Source of the DNA: Planctomycetota bacterium
GTDB lineage: Bacteria; Planctomycetota; Planctomycetia; Pirellulales; Pirellulaceae
Assembly (NCBI GenBank): GCA_014381825.1
Contig: JACNKX010000092.1
Coordinates: forward strand, 1 to 64,000
Reading direction: 5' to 3'
DNA: 64,000 nt
Shown: piece after piece, positions 34,639-44,254 of the stretch
Position numbering within the stretch: position 1 is the stretch's first letter
Layout: each line of letters opens with the position of its first letter
The notes under the pieces: generated by a model
Told to the model about the DNA's origin: nothing
Seen by the model: the letters and a program-made list of their open reading frames with translations, nothing else
The model's database searches: none
Translations under genes and position numbers: made by a program

Positions 34639-36059
34639 GCTTGCAAGTCGTCGAAGGTTGGTCGCCAGAAAGGCAGTTGCGGAAATAGAATGCTCGCTGT
34701 TTCTGTTGCGACGCGCGTCGAGGCGCTAATTCTTCCGGCATCGACAGCTTCGGCGACGTTGAGGTGACCGAGCAGCAGTTGCGTGAGATCGTTGAAATCA
34801 CATTCAAGATAGCTGCGCCCAAGCTTCTCTTGTAGCAATTTCACCGTACGTTGGCGGATGGAGATGGCATATCGCTGGCCTTCGATCATCAGGCCAAGCT
34901 CACACGGAAAATCGAGATCGGCAGCGGCGGCTCGTTCGTGCAAAAGCTCTAACGAATCAACAAGCATTGGTAGTGGGTCGAACAATTTGACCATCGTGAC
35001 TTCGCCATTGTCAGATTCGCCCTGGCAGGTTCGACCGCCGGCCTGTGCCAAAACTTGATGCAATGGTTCATCGGCCGCCGCATCGAGTCGCACGTGGTGC
35101 AGATCGCGCTCGATCGCGTCGCCACATGCTCTCGAAAGAAGTCGTGCTCCGGCATCTTCGTGCCCTGGTGCTGCGACAAGTTCGACAATGCGATCCTCTC
35201 GCATCACCGCGTATCCGACGATGGGCGATAGCGCATCGTTCAGTTCTAACTTGTCAGGGCCTTCGATCGCGACGTAGATGCTGTCGTAAGCGCGTCGGCT
35301 GATCAGCCATTGCCAATACGCATCCGTTCTGGAAAGTGAGCCGAAAGCGCCTTGAGTGCGCTGCGAATAAAGTCGTGTCAGTGCCGCTAATTCGACGTGC
35401 CGCCAAATGCGAATGCTCAGCGGGACGGTGTCGGGTACGAGGGGGTTATGTACCGGTGCGTCGCACTGCTGAAGTCTGGACAAAATATCGCGAGCGCCGG
35501 CCGTCGAGTAGCTGTGTCGAACGCCAATTGTCCAGCCAAGGCGAGCGAAAAACTCAGGCTCTCGCGTTCGAAGAAACGCCATTCGCGAACCACTAGCAAC
35601 TATCGATTGCTCCGCCGCCGTCACCAATTCCGTGGCACACCCTTCGCTGCGGTACTCGGGCGAGACGACGAGATCGCTGAGCGTCGAGACTGGCAGCAGC
35701 GTCCTGCCAAAATGCATTTCACGATTCGCGATTCGCACGTGGGCGACGATTTGTTGATTGCGTTTGACCAGCAGCCGATCGCTCGGCTCGTAGAAGGGAT
35801 CGTCGAGCTGATGATGAAACTCGGCGGAACTGGGTTGGTGCAAAACGCTGGTGAGCAGCGTGTGGATATCGTGATGATCGCCGGCTCGGGCCGCTGCGAT
35901 GCGGAACGCTTGATCCGTGCCGAAGCGATGTGATACCGGAGCTACGCTGGGGAGAGAGTCCGACGGCAGCCGATGAGACTGTCGTGAATGAGTCTCTGCC
36001 GCAGGTCGGAGAGTTGTATCGCGGTCAGATTTACTACGTGTAGCAGCGCTCGAATTCAT
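34635..36059 (-). CDS. GNAT acetyltransferase with C-terminal SCP2-like domain (Eis-like)
   Basis: A 474-residue protein; the first 50 residues are Ser/Arg-rich and the start may lie further in. Residues 52-170 are an acetyltransferase domain ('FRIAAARAGDHHDI', 'LSDLVVSPEYRSEGCATELV', 'AFLRTREPEFFARLGW'). A second GNAT-like part follows (220-350, 'IVGYAVMREDRIVELVAAPG'). The C-terminal 100 residues ('CELGLMIEGQRYAISI', 'CDFNDLTQLLLGHLNV') resemble the sterol-carrier fold that closes Eis-type enzymes. Eis proteins acetylate aminoglycosides or polycationic peptides; the substrate here is unknown. It is downstream of a glycosyltransferase and a BshC-like gene on the same strand. Confidence 0.78.
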   Translation of the reverse strand: MNSSAATRSKSDRDTTLRPAAETHSRQSHRLPSDSLPSVAPVSHRFGTDQAFRIAAARAGDHHDIHTLLTSVLHQPSSAEFHHQLDDPFYEPSDRLLVKRNQQIVAHVRIANREMHFGRTLLPVSTLSDLVVSPEYRSEGCATELVTAAEQSIVASGSRMAFLRTREPEFFARLGWTIGVRHSYSTAGARDILSRLQQCDAPVHNPLVPDTVPLSIRIWRHVELAALTRLYSQRTQGAFGSLSRTDAYWQWLISRRAYDSIYVAIEGPDKLELNDALSPIVGYAVMREDRIVELVAAPGHEDAGARLLSRACGDAIERDLHHVRLDAAADEPLHQVLAQAGGRTCQGESDNGEVTMVKLFDPLPMLVDSLELLHERAAAADLDFPCELGLMIEGQRYAISIRQRTVKLLQEKLGRSYLECDFNDLTQLLLGHLNVAEAVDAGRISASTRVATETASILFPQLPFWRPTFDDLQA

Positions 36060-36133
36060 GACTCAGCATCCCTTCTGCGAAGTCGGTCGATCCATCAGGG
36101 CTTAAGTTGTCCGTCTAACTTATAATTGTTTCT

Positions 36134-37729
36134 TCAAATGTCTAGTAGTAAAGGTCGCAAAGTTGCTTCGGGAAATAAGCAAAAGGAGTATTCACGCGAT
36201 CCCAACAGCGTGCCGATCCGTGCTTGTTCGATCAAATTCGCACGCTCGTGGAGCAGCTTCATCCTCTGCTGCTCAACCATTGGCTGCATCGCGTCGTTAA
36301 GCTGGGCGATTTGCAAGTGGCGATTTTGTCGACTATCGAATTGAACTTCGGTCGTAATTAGTTTCTGTTTGGCCGTGACTAATGAAGCAGCTTCGGGCAG
36401 CGAAACGAGATAGCGCTGTGGATTAAATCGCAGCTCTCGGAGCTTTAACTGAGTTGCGAGGATCTCCGTGTCAGCGACCACGGGATGTTCGATCGGCAAC
36501 TTGGCAGTCGCCGTAACCGTGACGAACTTTGGAGCGGTGAACCCAAAGAAACGTTGAATGATTGCGTCGGTCAGTTGATCGTACTTTGCCCCACCAATCC
36601 CATGAATGAAGAGATCACATAGGAATAATCGAGCAAACATCGTCGTCAGCAATGCACGTGAACGTAGCTTAATTCCCTGGTCACTTAGTTGCCGCAGTTG
36701 CTCGACACCTACCTCGCATGAGCCATCTGACGTTAGCGATAGAAGATGTCGTTGGGCCTGTCGATCTGTGATCTCAATGCCGTCTCGGACTTGACGGACA
36801 AACAAACGCCGGCGCCGAGGATCGGTCGCGGACCACAGCCAGAACGGTGCTTCGAGCCATTCGCCGTCCGCTGCCAACGGGGGGACAGGATGAGTTTGAC
36901 TACGAACTCGATTCGCTCTTCGATATTCAAGCAACAACTCGTTATGAATCTGCTGAAACTGTTGCAAACGAGTCAAAAGTGTCGCTGCGAACCACCGAAA
37001 GGGATCCGCATCGCAAACTTGGCTCAAGGGAAGCTCTAACGTCTTCAGACCCCAAGAGGCTTCCAATTGGTGGCGGGCTTGCGAGAGACAACTCCCTAGA
37101 TTTTGGCTTGAAATCGAGGCAGTCACTACGTTCGGCCATAGTTGTTCGACGAGCGGACTGTTGATTGAACGAAATAATTTCGAGCGGACTCGCTCAGCAA
37201 ATGAATTCAACAGTTCGGGGTCCATGAGACGACGTTCCTCGAACGGTATCTCATTCCGTGCTTGATCGAAGGCGACTTGTTCGACGAGCGGGCTGTCGAC
37301 GGTTCCGCTCGGGACACGAATTGTCGCCTTTCCAATCGTGTCGTTGTCGATCAACAGGTTGATGCCAACCGCTTGCCGCTTGCGGGCGATCTGGTCGAGA
37401 ACGAAGTTCTTATACCAAACACCAGCGTGGTAAAGATCCGGCTGGTGCCCTGTCATCACGATCGGAGTACCTGCCAAACTCAGCGAACCCGGTACGTCGC
37501 GATATACGCTTGTGTATTCGATGGCTGCATCCAGCAGAAGTGATCGTGCGGTGCCGGACAGCGAGGCGAGCGATCGTCCTTGCAAGTCGCAGTCGCCTCG
37601 CCTGGCTGGATCGAGATTGGCCGAGAGCTGCGACTGTACATCTGACAGCGGCGGATCAATCAGCCGCCCGCCGTGATCCTTCGGGCTACGCAAGCGACGA
37701 TACTGCATCGCGCTATTCACGCGACTCAT
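36134..37729 (-). CDS. Conserved protein, possibly distantly BshC-like
   Basis: A 531-residue cytoplasmic protein. Two blocks stand out: 'IVMTGHQPDLYHAGVWYKNF' near residue 90 and 'LFLCDLFIHGIGGAKYDQLT' near 385. The first is laid out like the 'GGQQAGLLTGPLYTIHK' block of BshC, the putative cysteine ligase of bacillithiol synthesis, and the C-terminal helical part is also similar in pattern. Direct sequence identity is low, so this is a tentative superfamily link. Its ATG overlaps the stop of the upstream glycosyltransferase by one base (TGATG), so the two are translationally coupled. No bshA or bshB is seen nearby. Confidence 0.5.
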   Translation of the reverse strand: MSRVNSAMQYRRLRSPKDHGGRLIDPPLSDVQSQLSANLDPARRGDCDLQGRSLASLSGTARSLLLDAAIEYTSVYRDVPGSLSLAGTPIVMTGHQPDLYHAGVWYKNFVLDQIARKRQAVGINLLIDNDTIGKATIRVPSGTVDSPLVEQVAFDQARNEIPFEERRLMDPELLNSFAERVRSKLFRSINSPLVEQLWPNVVTASISSQNLGSCLSQARHQLEASWGLKTLELPLSQVCDADPFRWFAATLLTRLQQFQQIHNELLLEYRRANRVRSQTHPVPPLAADGEWLEAPFWLWSATDPRRRRLFVRQVRDGIEITDRQAQRHLLSLTSDGSCEVGVEQLRQLSDQGIKLRSRALLTTMFARLFLCDLFIHGIGGAKYDQLTDAIIQRFFGFTAPKFVTVTATAKLPIEHPVVADTEILATQLKLRELRFNPQRYLVSLPEAASLVTAKQKLITTEVQFDSRQNRHLQIAQLNDAMQPMVEQQRMKLLHERANLIEQARIGTLLGSREYSFCLFPEATLRPLLLDI

Positions 37730-38472
37730 CAGACGCTGTCCGTACAGTTCGATAACGCAAGTCGCTCGCTGTCGCCGCCGACCGCGGCAATGCTTCGATC
37801 GAGTACAAGATGGTAATACTCCAATCGCGTCGCGCCATCATCGAGTACTCCACCAAACGAACGCTTCTCTTCCAAGTAAACCAGCGGCACCGGAAGTTCG
37901 ACGATCCGCAAGTCGGCGTGTGCGGCCTGAGCCCACAGCTCAAGTGGCATCGCGTAACCATTTTCAGTTAGCTGCAACGAACGCATCGCATCAACGCGAT
38001 AAGCTTTGAAGCCACAAAACGCGTCCGTCAAACACAGACCTAAGCGACGATTCAATTCGGCCGTTACCTGTTCGTTGATTCTCCGTCGTTGCGCCGGTGG
38101 TTCGCTATCGCCCTCGAATTGTTCCAAGTACCGGCTGCCCGACACAATGTCGACGTCTTGGCAAGCAGCCGCGAATCGCGGAATTCGTTGCGGTTCGTGC
38201 TGGCCATCGCAGTCGATCGTAACGACGATCTCATAATCGTGCTGCATCGCATATTCGAAGGCGCTATGCAGTGCCGCACCGTAACCACGATTGACCACGT
38301 GAGTCACGACTTGGATGTCCCGTTGACGGGCAAGTAGCTCGGCAGTTCCATCCGTGGACCCATCATCAACGACAAGAATCTCGTTGCTATGTCGTCGAAC
38401 TTCCGTCAGCACACGATCGACGTGTTGAACTTCGTTATAGACGGGCAGTGCGGTTAGCCAACGTTGTGACAT
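37729..38472 (-). CDS. Family 2 glycosyltransferase (dolichol-phosphate-mannose-synthase-like)
   Basis: A 247-residue protein from ATG 38472; the frame is open 34 codons further but the fold begins at 'MSQRWLTALPVYNEV'. It has the GT-A signature pieces 'LPVYNEVQHVDRVL', 'LVVDDGSTDGT', 'NRGYGAALHSAFEYA' and the DxD-like metal site 'TIDCDGQHEP', plus 'GSRYLE'. No membrane segment is present. It probably transfers a sugar from a nucleotide donor to a lipid carrier or glycan. It is coupled to the gene that follows and divergent from a small membrane protein. Confidence 0.88.
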   Translation of the reverse strand: MSQRWLTALPVYNEVQHVDRVLTEVRRHSNEILVVDDGSTDGTAELLARQRDIQVVTHVVNRGYGAALHSAFEYAMQHDYEIVVTIDCDGQHEPQRIPRFAAACQDVDIVSGSRYLEQFEGDSEPPAQRRRINEQVTAELNRRLGLCLTDAFCGFKAYRVDAMRSLQLTENGYAMPLELWAQAAHADLRIVELPVPLVYLEEKRSFGGVLDDGATRLEYYHLVLDRSIAAVGGDSERLALSNCTDSV

Positions 38473-38665
38473 GTCAGTCCAGGCGAGACGCGGGGCGATA
38501 AACGGCAGGAGCCCAATTTGGCGAAACGGATTGCGATTCGTATCGAATGCCGTGCGACCGAAGTTCACGATCACATCCCTTCATTCTAAGAAGGCAGAGG
38601 CTATAGTCAACGCATACCCGCGTTCTCGCGGAAGCTTATCAACTGCGAACCACAAGACGTCGTCG

Positions 38666-39178
38666 ATGCAATCGATAGCCATTATAACTCTGGCCATACT
38701 CGCCGCAGTCACGTATGGCGTTCTTCACGATCAGGTCACTGCGCGGGTTTGCGTAGAGTATTTTACAATTGGGCACCCACCTTTATTCACATTCGAGACA
38801 AAATCGCCCACACTTCTCGCTTTCGGATGGGGCGTCGCCGCCACTTGGTGGGTCGGATTGATTCTCGGAATCCTACTCGCGTTCGTCTCGCGCGCGGGGC
38901 AGCGACCGAAGGTACACGTAAATGAGCTTTATCGTCCGTTGGGACTCTTGATGTTCGTCGCGGCGGTTGCTGCGCTGGCGAGTGGCGTTCTGGGGTATAC
39001 ATTATCAGCAAACGAGGTGGTCAACTTGGTCGAGCCCCTCCGCTCGCAAATTCCACCGTCGAAACACTCTCTGTTTATCGCCGACCTTTGGGCTCACACC
39101 GCGAGCTACGTTGTTGCGTTTTGCGGCGGCCTAATCTTAATCGTCTACACTCGACAGAATCGTTTGGTACGTCAGTGA
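38666..39178 (+). CDS. Small polytopic membrane protein of unknown function
   Basis: About 170 residues from ATG 38666; the frame is open to 38471, but the first hydrophobic segment starts here ('SIAIITLAILAAVTYGVL'). Four membrane spans are apparent: 3-20, 52-75, 90-110 and 140-162. The conserved-looking piece 'ARVCVEYFTIGHPP' lies between spans 1 and 2, on one side of the membrane. Similar small proteins are seen in many bacteria without assigned role. It stands alone between a divergent glycosyltransferase and the isochorismatase-ThuA gene. Confidence 0.7.
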   Translation: MQSIAIITLAILAAVTYGVLHDQVTARVCVEYFTIGHPPLFTFETKSPTLLAFGWGVAATWWVGLILGILLAFVSRAGQRPKVHVNELYRPLGLLMFVAAVAALASGVLGYTLSANEVVNLVEPLRSQIPPSKHSLFIADLWAHTASYVVAFCGGLILIVYTRQNRLVRQ

Positions 39179-39300
39179 ACGGGATCGCGAACTGTCGCGT
39201 TCTTTGCACCGCACCTCGCAAAGATTAGCAATTTGCGAATCCGGTCGCTAAACTCAACCAGTCTGAAACGTATCAATCTCTACTTTTTGGGTGATGTATC

Positions 39301-40887
39301 ATGCACTCTCGAAACGCTTCCCTGCGGTTGCGAGCTATTGTTTCGTTACTCTTTCTCACTCTTGCTTCAACGTTCGCACAATCGATTGTTGCTGATGACA
39401 CCGTATTGAAGCTGCCAGCGCGATGCCAAGTCGCCGACGACGATCAAGCATTTCGCCCGTGTAACGAGACGTTGAACTGGGCCGCTAAAGAGACAGCGAT
39501 CGTTGTCTGCGACATGTGGGACAAGCATTGGTGTCAGGGAGCGACACGTCGCGTTGCTGAGATGGCACCTCGGATGAACGAAGTGATCTCCGCAGCTCGC
39601 GACAAGGGAGTCTTGATCATCCATTGCCCAAGCAGTTGCTTGGATTTCTACAAAGACACTCCGATGCGGAAGCTCGCACAGCAAGCTCCGGTGGTCGAGA
39701 CGAAGATCCCACTTCAAGGATGGTGCCATCTCGATACGAAGCAAGAGTCGGCTCTCCCAATTGATGATTCGGATGGCGGTTGCGATTGCTGGCCACAGTG
39801 CAAGAACTATCAAGCATGGACTCGGCAGATCGCTGCGATTGATATTCAGGAAGGCGACGCGATCACTGATAGCGCCGAAGCCTACTTCTTGATGAAGCAC
39901 CGCGGAATCGACAACGTCATCGTCATGGGCGTGCATACGAACATGTGCGTCTTGGGACGCCCGTTTTCCATTCGCCAGATGGTGAATCAGGGCCAGAACG
40001 TCGTGTTGATGCGCGACATGACCGACACGATGTACAACTCGAGAATGAAACCCTTCGTGCCACACGTAAAGGGCACAGACTTGATCACCGACCACATCGA
40101 AAAATTCTGGTGCCCCACGATCACGTCGACGGCATTTACGGGAAAGTCGGCTTTCGCATTCGCTGAAGCGAAGCAGCCACACGTGGTGTTCGTGATTGGC
40201 GAACGCGAGTATGAAACAAAGGTGACGTTGCCTGAATTTGCAAAGAAGCAATTAGAGCCACGCGGAGTTCGCTGCACTTTCATTCACGCTGACGAAGCGG
40301 ACAAGAATAATTTCGCAGGCCTAAAGGCTTTGAAGACGGGCGACCTTCTATTCGTCAGCGTCCGACGGCGTTCTCTCCCGAAGGAGCAACTCGACTTGGT
40401 CCGTGAATTCGTTGCGGCTGGCAAGCCAGTGGTCGGCATTCGCACCGCAAGTCATGCCTTCCATACAAAAGGTGTCCACCCAGACGGCCATGCGGAATGG
40501 CAAGAGTTCGATGCGGATGTACTTGGTGGAAACTATCACAGCCATCGCGCAAACGGAATCACGAGCGTCTTAACCGAAGCCGATGGAGCCAACGGCCATT
40601 CGATACTTGCTGGAGTTTCCGTCGACTCGTTTATTGGTGGTGGTTCGCTGTATCAAGTGAGCCCATTGGCAAAGACCGCGACGCCCCTGATTATCGGCAG
40701 TATTCCGGACTATCCCTCGGAACCGGTTGCTTGGACGCATCAATATGGCGATAGCCGCGTTTTCTATACATCGTTGGGGCATGTGAGCGACTTCAAGAAT
40801 GCCGCGTTCAATCGCTTGCTCACGAACGCGATTTTTTGGTCGCTTGATCGTCCGGTTGCTCCAACAAACAGCCCAAGCCCGCAGTGA
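39301..40887 (+). CDS. Secreted isochorismatase-like and ThuA-like fusion protein
   Basis: A 528-residue protein with a signal peptide ending near 'SIVA-DD'. Residues 50-285 are a cysteine-hydrolase (isochorismatase) domain: catalytic Asp in 'IVVCDMWDKHWC', 'GVLIIHCPSS', and the Cys loop 'VMGVHTNMCVLGRPF'. Residues 300-515 are a ThuA-like (glutamine-amidotransferase fold) domain: 'HVVFVIGEREYETKVTLPEF', 'VGIRTASHAFH', 'GGNYHSH', 'FYTSLGHVSDF'. The two domains are usually separate proteins. Export suggests extracytoplasmic amide or glycoside metabolism. It is not in an obvious operon. Confidence 0.85.
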   Translation: MHSRNASLRLRAIVSLLFLTLASTFAQSIVADDTVLKLPARCQVADDDQAFRPCNETLNWAAKETAIVVCDMWDKHWCQGATRRVAEMAPRMNEVISAARDKGVLIIHCPSSCLDFYKDTPMRKLAQQAPVVETKIPLQGWCHLDTKQESALPIDDSDGGCDCWPQCKNYQAWTRQIAAIDIQEGDAITDSAEAYFLMKHRGIDNVIVMGVHTNMCVLGRPFSIRQMVNQGQNVVLMRDMTDTMYNSRMKPFVPHVKGTDLITDHIEKFWCPTITSTAFTGKSAFAFAEAKQPHVVFVIGEREYETKVTLPEFAKKQLEPRGVRCTFIHADEADKNNFAGLKALKTGDLLFVSVRRRSLPKEQLDLVREFVAAGKPVVGIRTASHAFHTKGVHPDGHAEWQEFDADVLGGNYHSHRANGITSVLTEADGANGHSILAGVSVDSFIGGGSLYQVSPLAKTATPLIIGSIPDYPSEPVAWTHQYGDSRVFYTSLGHVSDFKNAAFNRLLTNAIFWSLDRPVAPTNSPSPQ

Positions 40888-41056
40888 GGTCTCGCGCTGG
40901 TTCTCACGTTTGCGTTCCAGGATGAGCCCTGCCTGAGTCTTGCGATTGGCGCGACGGTAATGTTCGACCGCAAAGTTTGCAGGTTGTGGCATTTAGGCTG
41001 GCAAGAAGTGTTTACGGCTTGAGGAATTCTTTCCGCGAGCGCGGTAGACTGTAGCA

Positions 41057-41083
41057 GCGGTCAGCGAATTGTGATCTGACCGC
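41057..41083. promoter_or_regulatory. Inverted repeat upstream of the hybrid kinase gene
   Basis: Gcggtcag (41057-41064) and ctgaccgc (41076-41083) are perfect 8-base arms with an 11-base loop, ending 51 bases before the ATG at 41135. It could be an operator or a leader hairpin. Support is limited to the palindrome and its position. Confidence 0.3.
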
Positions 41084-41134
41084 AAAACAAGCTAACTTGG
41101 CCGCCTCTTCCGGTTCAGATCCCCTTCTTCTCGC

Positions 41135-44100
41135 ATGGCACAAAACAACTCGCATTTAGACGTGTTGTCAGTTCCGACGTCGCTGCTGGATCAGTCGCGC
41201 GACGCGGTTTGGCGAGCAAACGCCGAGGGGCGATTGTCGTATTTGAACCAGACAGGCGAGCAGTTATTCGGTCGGTCCTTTCAAAGCCTCGAGAAAACGC
41301 CCACGTGGTGGTCCGATGTCGTTCATCTGGACGATCATGACTCGTTCATCGCGAGTCTCGCGACCGAATTGCCGAGCGAAGTAACCGTCCGGATTGTTCG
41401 GCCCGATGGTACGAGCGTCACGGTTCGCCAACATGTCCAGCATGTCACGAGTGCCGGCACTGGAACCGAAACGTTGGCGATCGTGATGCAAGCCGACGGA
41501 GCGACGGATTCCGAACGGGCGCTACGCGAAGCCGAGGCCAGTTATCATGCGTTGATTGATAGTCTGCCACTGTGCATGTTGATTAAAGACCGTGATGGAA
41601 AACGAACCCTCGCGAATCGTAGCTATCTGGAGTTGCATGAGAAGACGCTAGAAGAAGTGGTCGGCAAGACTGATAAGGATCTGCTTCCGCATGAACTGGC
41701 CGAGAAGTACTCACGAGACGACCGGGAGGTCATGCGTACGGGTGCGATCCTGCTCGGCAAAGAAGAGTATCGCACCGAGGGCGGAAAGAAGCTTTGGATC
41801 GAGCGAATCAAGTGCCCGTTGCGCGACGCGGACGGAAGGATTACTGGAATCCAGTTACTGTTCTGGGACATTACGGAGAAGCGGCAAGCGGAGGAAGCAT
41901 TAGACAAGGAGCGATATCTACTTCAAACTTTGTTGGAAACGATTCCCGACGCGATCTATTTCAAAGATCGCGAAAGTCGATTCTTGCGGATCAGCCAAAG
42001 CATGGCCGAGAAGTTTGGCTTGAAGGATCCGTCCGAAGCGATCGGAAAGACCGACGCCGACATCTTCACCGAGGAACACGCGCAACAAGCCCGGGCCGAC
42101 GAACTCGCGATCATGGAATCGGGACGGCCGCTCGTCGCATCAGTCGAGAAAGAAACATGGCCCGACCGCGAAGACACATGGTGCTCTTCGACGAAGATGC
42201 CGCTGCAAAATAGCAGTCAGGAAACTGTCGGGACGTTTGGCATCTCGCGAGATATTACTGATTTGAAGCGAGCGCAGGACGAGCTGCGTGAAGCACGCGA
42301 CGCCGCGGATGCTGCGAATCGCGCGAAGAGCGAGTTTGTTGCGAACATGAGCCACGAGATTCGCACGCCGATGAACGGCATCATCGGCATGGCGGAACTG
42401 CTGGTTGATACATCGCTCACACGCGAGCAAACCGACTACCTGGGAATGATTCGACAGTCAGCCGACTCGCTACTGCGATTGCTAAATGACATACTCGACT
42501 TCTCGAAAATCGAAGCCGGCAAACTCGAACTCGAAACGCTGCCGTTCAACCTATCGGATTGTGTTGGCAAGACAACGCAAACGCTCGCTGTTCGAGGGGC
42601 AGAGAAAGGACTGGAGTTGGCATGTCGGATCGCTCCAGAGTTGCCAGAGCGCATCATCGGCGATCCCGGACGAGTACGACAGATGATCGTGAACCTCGTT
42701 GGCAATGCGATCAAGTTCACCGAGAAAGGCGAAGTCGTCGTTGAAGTGACCGAAGCGAGTCGATCGAACGGTAACATTCGGCTGCACTTCGCGGTCAAAG
42801 ATACAGGCGTCGGCATTCCTCCGGACAAGCAGCAATCCGTGTTCGAGGCATTCACCCAGGCTGATGCTTCGACGACTCGGCGGTTTGGGGGCACGGGACT
42901 CGGGTTAGCAATCTCGTCCCAGTTGGTTCGGATGATGAAGGGCGAGATCTGGATTGAGAGTGCCGTCGGAAAGGGAACGACTTTTCACTTTACGTCTGAG
43001 TTCGAGATCGCTGACGATCAGCCGGCCCCGAGTTCGTTCGAGCGATCGTCGCTGGCCGGCTTGCCTGTGTTGGTCGTTGACGACAACCAAACGAATCGTC
43101 GCATTTTGGAAGAGATGCTAAAGAGTTGGAGCCTTGCGCCGAAGGTCACCGAAAGCGGTGTCGAGGCCCTGACCGAGATGCAACGCGCGGCGAATGAAAG
43201 CGAGCCCTATCGACTCGTCTTGCTAGATTGCATGATGCCTGGAATGGATGGCTTCTCGCTCGCCCAATTGATCACCGGCAATATCGCGCTGGCCCATCCA
43301 ACGATAGTGATGATCTCATCGGCCGCCCGACCAGGCGATGCGCGGCGTTGTCGCGAGATCGGCATTTCGCGTTACATGACTAAGCCCGTGATCAAGTCGG
43401 AACTCCTCGACGCAATCCTCGAGGCGCTGGATGAACGTGGAGGAGAATCGATCATCGAGGAGCCGATCACGGCCATCGAACCGAGCGGTCCCGCGTTGCG
43501 TGTTCTGCTTGCCGAAGACGGCCTCGTCAATCAACGCGTGGCAGTGGGATTCTTGGAGCGAGCGGGACATCATGTGACGGTTGCGGAGAACGGTGCGGTT
43601 GCGATCCGCTGTTGGGAAGATCAGCCATTCGACGTCATTTTGATGGACGTTCAAATGCCGATTATGGACGGCTTGGAAGCAACAGCCGTCATCCGTGAGC
43701 GAGAGTCGGCATCTGGGAAACGGACGCCAATTATTGCAATGACAGCGGCGGCGATGAAGGGTGACAGAGAACGATGCCTTGATGTTGGCATGGATGATTA
43801 TGTGTCGAAGCCAATCGCACCAGATGCGATGTTTGCGACCATGGCAAAGCACGTCGATCGACTGACCGCGTCGGATTCGGCCACGTCAGTAGAGCCAACG
43901 ATCGATCCGAGTGGGATCGTCGATTTTGATACCGCGTTGGACCGCGTTCCCGGCGGCTTGGAAGTGCTGCAAGACCTCGCCAAGATATTCCTCATGGAAT
44001 GCCCAAAACTTGTAAAGGATTTGCATCAGGGCTTGGCGGATGAAAATGCGGAAGCAACCCAACGGGCGGCTCACACTTTGAAAGGAGCGGCTCGAATTCT

Positions 44101-44245
44101 TTGCGCAGGTCGCCTGTCGGTGGTCGCCGCCGATCTCGAACATCTCGCCAAAGACAAGCACTTGGAGGCCGTCCGCTTGCGATTCGACGAAATTGAAGCG
44201 ACCGTCGATCAGGCCTGCAAGGTGATCAAAGCGTGGCGCGGCTGA
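41135..44245 (+). CDS. Hybrid sensor histidine kinase with PAS, two receiver and Hpt domains
   Basis: A 1036-residue protein without clear membrane spans, so it is probably cytoplasmic. Three PAS domains cover about 1-385. The HisKA box '[19 protein letters not shown]' has phospho-accepting H407. The HATPase domain (about 450-620) has '[14 protein letters not shown]', '[10 protein letters not shown]' and '[10 protein letters not shown]'. Two receiver domains follow, with phospho-acceptors D698 ('[11 protein letters not shown]') and D838 ('[11 protein letters not shown]'). The Hpt domain ends the protein with H980 in '[12 protein letters not shown]'. This is a complete intramolecular phosphorelay (His-Asp-Asp-His) able to hand phosphate to a separate receiver. 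Two convergent receiver proteins lie 9 bases away and are the obvious partners. Confidence 0.93.
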   Translation: MAQNNSHLDVLSVPTSLLDQSRDAVWRANAEGRLSYLNQTGEQLFGRSFQSLEKTPTWWSDVVHLDDHDSFIASLATELPSEVTVRIVRPDGTSVTVRQHVQHVTSAGTGTETLAIVMQADGATDSERALREAEASYHALIDSLPLCMLIKDRDGKRTLANRSYLELHEKTLEEVVGKTDKDLLPHELAEKYSRDDREVMRTGAILLGKEEYRTEGGKKLWIERIKCPLRDADGRITGIQLLFWDITEKRQAEEALDKERYLLQTLLETIPDAIYFKDRESRFLRISQSMAEKFGLKDPSEAIGKTDADIFTEEHAQQARADELAIMESGRPLVASVEKETWPDREDTWCSSTKMPLQNSSQETVGTFGISRDITDLKRAQDELREARDAADAANRAKSEFVANMSHEIRTPMNGIIGMAELLVDTSLTREQTDYLGMIRQSADSLLRLLNDILDFSKIEAGKLELETLPFNLSDCVGKTTQTLAVRGAEKGLELACRIAPELPERIIGDPGRVRQMIVNLVGNAIKFTEKGEVVVEVTEASRSNGNIRLHFAVKDTGVGIPPDKQQSVFEAFTQADASTTRRFGGTGLGLAISSQLVRMMKGEIWIESAVGKGTTFHFTSEFEIADDQPAPSSFERSSLAGLPVLVVDDNQTNRRILEEMLKSWSLAPKVTESGVEALTEMQRAANESEPYRLVLLDCMMPGMDGFSLAQLITGNIALAHPTIVMISSAARPGDARRCREIGISRYMTKPVIKSELLDAILEALDERGGESIIEEPITAIEPSGPALRVLLAEDGLVNQRVAVGFLERAGHHVTVAENGAVAIRCWEDQPFDVILMDVQMPIMDGLEATAVIRERESASGKRTPIIAMTAAAMKGDRERCLDVGMDDYVSKPIAPDAMFATMAKHVDRLTASDSATSVEPTIDPSGIVDFDTALDRVPGGLEVLQDLAKIFLMECPKLVKDLHQGLADENAEATQRAAHTLKGAARILCAGRLSVVAADLEHLAKDKHLEAVRLRFDEIEATVDQACKVIKAWRG

Positions 44246-44254
44246 ATCGCAAGT

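Noticed and set aside
39367-40251. Reverse-strand frame of 294 codons inside the isochorismatase-ThuA gene
   Set aside because: It is a shadow frame, His/Arg/Leu-rich, with no recognisable motif.
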